Positions 6,061-7,237 of a stretch of 7,237 bases of DNA are shown here, in pieces. The notes under the pieces are model-generated. The model did no database searches. It was not told where the DNA came from and was given only the letters and a program-made list of their open reading frames with translations. Origin of the DNA: Clostridia bacterium (lineage in GTDB: Bacteria > Bacillota > Clostridia > Oscillospirales > CAG-272). Each line of letters begins with the position of its first letter. The stretch's first letter is position 1. The stretch is taken from positions 1 to 7,237 of the forward strand of contig JAQXKW010000028.1 in assembly GCA_029010655.1 (NCBI GenBank), written 5' to 3'. The translations under genes and the position numbers were made by a program.

Positions 6061-6089
6061 ATTATAACATATTACCGTTGTTCTTACAA
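6061..6089 (-). promoter_or_regulatory. Sigma-A-type promoter of the methyltransferase gene
   Basis: Reading the - strand, TTGTAA (6089-6084, four of six consensus bases) is followed by exactly 17 bases and TATAAT (6066-6061, perfect). TG at 6069-6068 makes it an extended -10 element. Transcription should start near 6054, giving a leader of about 30 bases that carries the GGAGGT site at 6032-6037. The promoter lies in the 85-base gap between the methyltransferase start and the end of the surface protein gene. Confidence 0.8.
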
Positions 6090-6109
6090 AATGCGCCTCT
6101 TGCCGTCTT

Positions 6110-7237
6110 TTATTTCTCTACGGGCTCGGCAAGGGGTTCCTTTTCGGCGCCGTTTTCTTCTTCGGCGACTTCTTCTTGAGTTTTCTCCCCGTCCGTTTCC
6201 TCAAGGGCGGTTTCAGCTGTTTCTGCGACGGTACTTGCTTCAACTGGGCTTTCGGTGCTTTCCCCGTCCTGTGCTTCTGTTTCCTCCGCCGGCACGGGCG
6301 GGAGCTTCTTTTTGAACAATTTGGGGAAGAATATTACTGCCAAAGCCACAGCCGCCGCCAAAAGCAGAAAGGAAAACGCCGCAAATATGTATGCGGGGGA
6401 GGACAAAACCTCCGGCTTTACGGTCAGCGTTTCCATAGCTTCGCAGTTCTTGCAGACTTGTAAAACGGTTCCCTTTGTGAAAAAGCCCGCAGGGGTGCTT
6501 TCCTTCTCCTGCCAAACATGCGTTGCCGCTTTAAGCGTGCCTTCGGTGATACTGCCGCAGTTTTTGCACACGAACTGGGCGGAGCCGCTTTTTCCGCAGG
6601 TGGCGGGCTCATAGGCTGTCAGAAGATAATTGTGGGACAGCTTTTCAAAAACTTCGGTCTCCCTTTCGCCGCATCGGGAGCACTCCGTAACCTTTTCTCC
6701 GCCTTCGGTACAGACGGCGGCAGCTTCGCTGACGGTTTTCATATCATGACCCAAAGCGGGAAGCTCTTCTGCTTGAGTTTCGCCGCAGACCTTGCATTTC
6801 AGCTCTTTTTCGCCTTTTTCGGTGCAGGTGGGTTCCTTTTTTATAATTTCTTCAAAATCGTGACCCTTAGCCGCAGGTCCGTCCCTGTATTCATAGGAGC
6901 AGACCTGGCACCGATACAGATTTCCGCCTGCCTCGGTGCAGGTAGGCTCCGAGGAGAGAACGAACTTAAAGGTGTGTCCTTCGGCTTTCAGTATATCCTT
7001 AAAGGAATAACCGCACAGCGAGCATTCATATCTGTTGTAGCCGTCCTCCGTGTGGGTGGCGGCGACGGTTTCCTTCAGTACATAGTTATGATCCTGAGGG
7101 GCGGGGATTACCTTTGTTTCCGTGTGATTGGCAATAGGGTAGCCCTTGTCGTTAAGATTTTTCGTTATGCGGCATTCGTGATACACGCTTCCGTCCCTGC
7201 CGCAGGAGGCGGGAGATGTCACCTCGTTTATCCAGTA
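6110..7237 (-). CDS. Repeat-containing membrane-anchored surface protein, C-terminal part (5' end outside window)
   Basis: The frame is open to the window edge and gives 375 visible residues. The GTG at 7222 is not a credible start: it has no ribosome binding site and lies within a repeat. Residues about 6-280 are a ladder of roughly seven units of about 38 residues, each with a CTExG-like opening, a CxxC pair and a closing GH(D/T)(F/M). Residues 282-304 (6326-6394) are one hydrophobic helix, followed by a KLFKKK basic stop-transfer and a 60-residue tail rich in Glu, Ala and Thr. This arrangement places the repeats outside the cell and the acidic tail in the cytoplasm. There is no LPxTG sorting signal, so anchoring is by the helix. 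Such repeats are common in large surface proteins of gut Clostridia. Their function is unknown; the Cys and His residues could bind zinc or form disulfides, which is inference. No terminator follows the stop at 6110-6112, so transcripts may run into the methyltransferase gene. Confidence 0.8.
   Translation of the reverse strand, partial: YWINEVTSPASCGRDGSVYHECRITKNLNDKGYPIANHTETKVIPAPQDHNYVLKETVAATHTEDGYNRYECSLCGYSFKDILKAEGHTFKFVLSSEPTCTEAGGNLYRCQVCSYEYRDGPAAKGHDFEEIIKKEPTCTEKGEKELKCKVCGETQAEELPALGHDMKTVSEAAAVCTEGGEKVTECSRCGERETEVFEKLSHNYLLTAYEPATCGKSGSAQFVCKNCGSITEGTLKAATHVWQEKESTPAGFFTKGTVLQVCKNCEAMETLTVKPEVLSSPAYIFAAFSFLLLAAAVALAVIFFPKLFKKKLPPVPAEETEAQDGESTESPVEASTVAETAETALEETDGEKTQEEVAEEENGAEKEPLAEPVEK
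6398..7222 (-). repeat. Array of ~38-residue CxxC/GH protein repeats within the surface protein gene
   Basis: Six CxxC pairs are visible in order: CSLC, CQVC, CKVC, CSRC, CKNC, CKNC. Closing elements are PQDHNY, AEGHTF, AKGHDF, ALGHDM, KLSHNY and AATHVW. Unit lengths I counted are 40 and 38 residues for the first two full units. The upstream-most unit has a single Cys in place of the pair, and the last lacks the CTE cysteine. The units are diverged from each other at DNA level, so this is an old array and not a recent tandem expansion. Confidence 0.8.

Noticed and set aside
6078..6089. TTGT-TCTT-ACAA, a short palindrome overlapping the -35 of the methyltransferase promoter, as a Rex operator
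   Set aside because: It is only 12 bases with four-base arms; the Rex site is 18 bases with seven-base arms. A short match of this kind is expected by chance.
7220..7222. GTG as the start of the surface protein
   Set aside because: The frame stays open to the edge, there is no ribosome binding site, and the codon falls inside a repeat unit, so the gene is cut by the window.
1..7237. CRISPR arrays, tRNA or rRNA genes, insertion sequences
   Set aside because: I found no spaced direct repeats, cloverleaf-like segments, transposase motifs or terminal inverted repeats by reading both strands.

Overview
The window looks like a chromosomal segment of an anaerobic Firmicute, most likely an uncultured gut-type member of the Clostridia (Oscillospiraceae/Ruminococcaceae-like). 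This is inferred from the Rex repressor, the HydS-type [FeFe] hydrogenase cassette, strong AGGAGG-type ribosome binding sites, tight gene packing, and a surface protein with CxxC/'CTE-G' repeats of the kind common in this group. No single marker gene fixes the species.

Bases 1-5005 (+ strand) form a run of redox genes in one direction. They are the C-terminal part of a GltA/NfnB-type FAD- and NAD(P)-binding oxidoreductase, an NAD kinase, the NADH/NAD+-sensing repressor Rex (its start overlaps the NAD kinase stop), a small thioredoxin-like [2Fe-2S] ferredoxin, a multidomain sensory-type [FeFe] hydrogenase (2x[4Fe-4S], H-cluster domain, a further [4Fe-4S] module, PAS domain, coiled coil), and a SpoIIE-like PP2C phosphatase whose start overlaps the hydrogenase stop. 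The only larger gap, 1842-1898, carries a tandem 9-bp repeat and a possible weak hairpin plus T-tract, so Rex and the hydrogenase genes may be partly uncoupled. The run ends in a strong hairpin at 5031-5063 that can serve both strands.

Bases 5071-6089 (- strand) hold a free-standing SAM-dependent methyltransferase gene with its own near-consensus extended -10 promoter. Sampled stretches of it are clearly more A+T-rich than the hydrogenase gene, so it may be a later arrival. Bases 6110-7237 (- strand) hold the 3' part of a gene for a surface protein with about seven ~38-residue Cys-containing repeats, one transmembrane helix and a long acidic C-terminal tail. Its start lies outside the window.

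The most interesting part is the Rex / 2Fe-2S ferredoxin / HydS / PP2C unit. I read it as a signalling pathway in which an H-cluster protein senses H2 or redox state and passes the state through its PAS/coiled-coil tail to a co-translated phosphatase. The hydrogenase has altered residues around the H-cluster (Met to Gly, Met to Ser, Pro to His) but keeps all expected cluster cysteines and also the cysteine at the usual proton-relay position. No catalytic HydABC subunits and no kinase or anti-sigma ATPase are encoded in the window, so the target of the phosphatase is unknown from this sequence.
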